A stretch of DNA of 39,470 nucleotides from a virus. The DNA lies in the IMG/VR virus record IMGVR_UViG_3300036799_000147, positions 1 through 39,470 of that record, one strand, 5' to 3'. The notes beneath the pieces are model-generated. The model was not told the DNA's origin and searched no databases. It was given only the letters and a program-made list of their open reading frames with translations. The position numbers were made by a program, and so were the translations under genes. This document shows positions 38,579 to 39,470 of the stretch, piece by piece. Positions within the stretch are counted from its first letter, which is position 1; each line of letters begins with the position of its first letter.

Positions 38579-38785
38579 TCACTGCCTGCCGACGGTGGAG
38601 TTGGGCTTGAGTGCGGCCTGAAGCAGCTGCATGACGGCGACCTGGGGATCTGGGTCGCCTGGCCAACGCGGATTGGTCAGCGTGTTGAGCGCCCGCTGCA
38701 TCACCGCACGAAGGCGAGCCACCTCGTCGTAGTGCCACGACAGGTCGTGACGTAGCCTGGCAACCTCGGGTGGATCGTTGATCAT
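38579..38785 (-). CDS. Small helical protein upstream of terS
   Basis: A 68-residue protein with an N-terminal coiled-coil-like helix (EVARLRHDLSWHYDEVARLR) and a second helix (QVAVMQLLQAALKPNS). ATG 38785 overlaps a 22-residue ORF stop by ATGA. Function unknown. Confidence 0.62.
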   Translation of the reverse strand: MINDPPEVARLRHDLSWHYDEVARLRAVMQRALNTLTNPRWPGDPDPQVAVMQLLQAALKPNSTVGRQ

Positions 38786-38850
38786 CGTCGTCTACGTGGA
38801 CCCCCGCAACACCAGTCGCACCTGCTGATCGCAGCACGACAGCGGCTCAT
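38782..38850 (-). CDS. 22-residue Cys-rich peptide
   Basis: MSRCRAAISRCDWCCGG and then PRRRR: four cysteines and a basic tail. It makes ATGA overlaps at both ends (38847-38850 with the upstream gene, 38782-38785 with the downstream gene), the same coupling as its neighbours. This is the main evidence that it is translated. It could bind a metal or nucleic acid, or simply serve as a coupling mini-cistron. Confidence 0.42.
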   Translation of the reverse strand: MSRCRAAISRCDWCCGGPRRRR

Positions 38851-39050
38851 GCCTGCTCGTCCACAACGCGGGCACGCAGAGCAGCTGCCGCGTCCTCGGC
38901 ATCGCGATCGCCCGATGCGAGCCAGTCGAGCATGTTGACCTGACCGGCGAGAAAGCCATTGACAAACTCGTCAGTCCAATCGCTGAGGTCCGTACCGAGC
39001 GGTTCTTTCTTGGCTCGTTGACGCAGCAGCGGCCACCTCGGGTCAGCCAT
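38847..39050 (-). CDS. Hypothetical small protein
   Basis: A 67-residue protein from ATG 39050 (MADPRWPLLRQRAKKEPLG..., DWTDEFVNGFLAGQVNMLDW), helical and acidic at the C-terminus. It overlaps the upstream stop by eight bases, so the longer frame starting at 39164 is probably not used. Unrecognised. Confidence 0.6.
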   Translation of the reverse strand: MADPRWPLLRQRAKKEPLGTDLSDWTDEFVNGFLAGQVNMLDWLASGDRDAEDAAAALRARVVDEQA

Positions 39051-39282
39051 GGGCACGTCGGTTCGGCGCCAAAACGCGTCGGCGGCGCCACACTTCGCGC
39101 AGCAATTTCGAGCGATCTTCGCGCACATTTTCGCGATCGAAGCGCACACGATCGGCGCGGACATACTGGCCCTCGGACTCGAACATTGCGGCCAGATGAT
39201 CCAGCCGCACGAGCTCCACGGCGAGGGCGTGGCAGCGTTCGCGGGCCGCCAGATACCAGTCCGCGCTGAGCGTGGTCGTCAC
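39043..39282 (-). CDS. Small helical basic protein
   Basis: The 79-residue product starts VTTTLSADWYLAARERCHAL, with a long charged helix (FESEGQYVRADRVRFDRENV) and an Arg-rich end. GTG 39282 lies in the stop of the preceding mini-gene (GTGA), which is better support than the longer frame to 39363. It may bind nucleic acid. Unrecognised. Confidence 0.6.
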   Translation of the reverse strand: MTTTLSADWYLAARERCHALAVELVRLDHLAAMFESEGQYVRADRVRFDRENVREDRSKLLREVWRRRRVLAPNRRAHG

Positions 39283-39431
39283 GCTTCCGCCTCCGCCGCT
39301 GCTTTGGCAGTCGGGCAATAGGCCCAGTGCTCTGAGCGTGTTCTGGCGAAGGTTGGGCAGCACGCTGGCTCTTGGGGCTTGTCAGGAGCCCGACGTGGAT
39401 GCACGCCGTTGGGCGCAGCGCCGTTGCTCAT
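39279..39431 (-). CDS. 50-residue Cys/His protein after the replication initiator
   Basis: The product starts MSNGAAPNGVHPRRAPDKP, then has CCPTFARTRSEHWAYCPT and an Ala/Glu tail. C-C...H...C can bind one zinc. ATG 39431 shares a base with the initiator stop (TGATG), and its stop overlaps the next GTG (GTGA). The reading only makes sense on the closed circle, which supports circularity. Confidence 0.55.
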   Translation of the reverse strand: MSNGAAPNGVHPRRAPDKPQEPACCPTFARTRSEHWAYCPTAKAAAEAEA

Positions 39432-39470
39432 CAGCGCGTCAGCGCTGACGTCACGGGGGGGAAGAGGGGG
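39431..39470 (-). CDS. 3' end of the replication initiator (window edge)
   Basis: On the circle this is the end of the gene that starts at 564. The frame passes bases 39440-39434 and stops at TGA 39433-39431, adding a Leu-Thr-Arg end. Bases 39441-39470 duplicate 1-30. Confidence 0.75.
   Translation of the reverse strand, partial: PLFPPVTSALTR
39441..39470. repeat. Terminal direct repeat, right copy
   Basis: Identical to bases 1-30, beginning AGCGCTGACGTCA and ending in a G-rich run (GGGGGGGAAGAGGGGG). It marks the closure point of the circular assembly. Confidence 0.93.

Overview
The window is one complete genome of a temperate, probably short-tailed (podovirus-like) phage from a GC-rich bacterium. 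Its first and last 30 bases are identical, so the sequence is a closed circle of about 39,440 bp cut inside a replication gene. The host cannot be named from sequence alone. The phage attachment site copies the 3' half of a CCA-encoding tRNA-Phe(GAA). The phage also carries an Rpf-type transglycosylase, an LGFP-like wall-binding protein, a GH25 endolysin, an RNase AS-like nuclease and a YjzC-like protein. Together these suggest an Actinomycetota or Chloroflexota-type host.

Almost everything is on the minus strand and reads leftwards. The lysogeny switch lies at 7,666-10,250: a + strand Xre-type repressor faces a minus-strand early promoter (7,903-7,931), and the first early genes are a ribbon-helix-helix protein and an excisionase-like protein. 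A tyrosine integrase and a second ribbon-helix-helix protein sit on the other side of the repressor, with attP (tRNA-Phe core 8,759-8,803) between repressor and integrase and paired 25-bp repeats around it. The early operon (7,839 down to 1, then through the circle junction to about 38,580) is a chain of tightly overlapping small genes: VRR-NUC nuclease, zinc-ribbon proteins, an Rpf-like transglycosylase, RNase AS, a candidate Acb2/Tad1-type signal-nucleotide sponge, a RecT/Bet annealing protein, a DNA methyltransferase and a replication initiator whose 3' end carries origin-like repeats.

The same direction continues into packaging and virion genes: TerS, TerL, a stand-alone primase-polymerase, portal, a very large (1,798 aa) putative ejection protein with C39-like, GH73 and ADP-ribosyltransferase-like domains, two A/Q-rich internal proteins, scaffold, major capsid protein, connector and tail nozzle candidates, and two fibres that both end in S74-type chaperone domains. 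It ends with a lysis module (LGFP-like protein, GH25 lysozyme, several small membrane proteins, one with a hairpin over its ribosome site).

The + strand holds separate cassettes: the repressor; a three-gene operon behind a good sigma70 promoter (SWIM zinc finger, OB-fold, small helical protein); YjzC-like and membrane proteins; and a secreted small protein inserted against transcription between terL and the primase-polymerase, which looks like a moron. Products are judged from motifs and gene order only; no database search was run.
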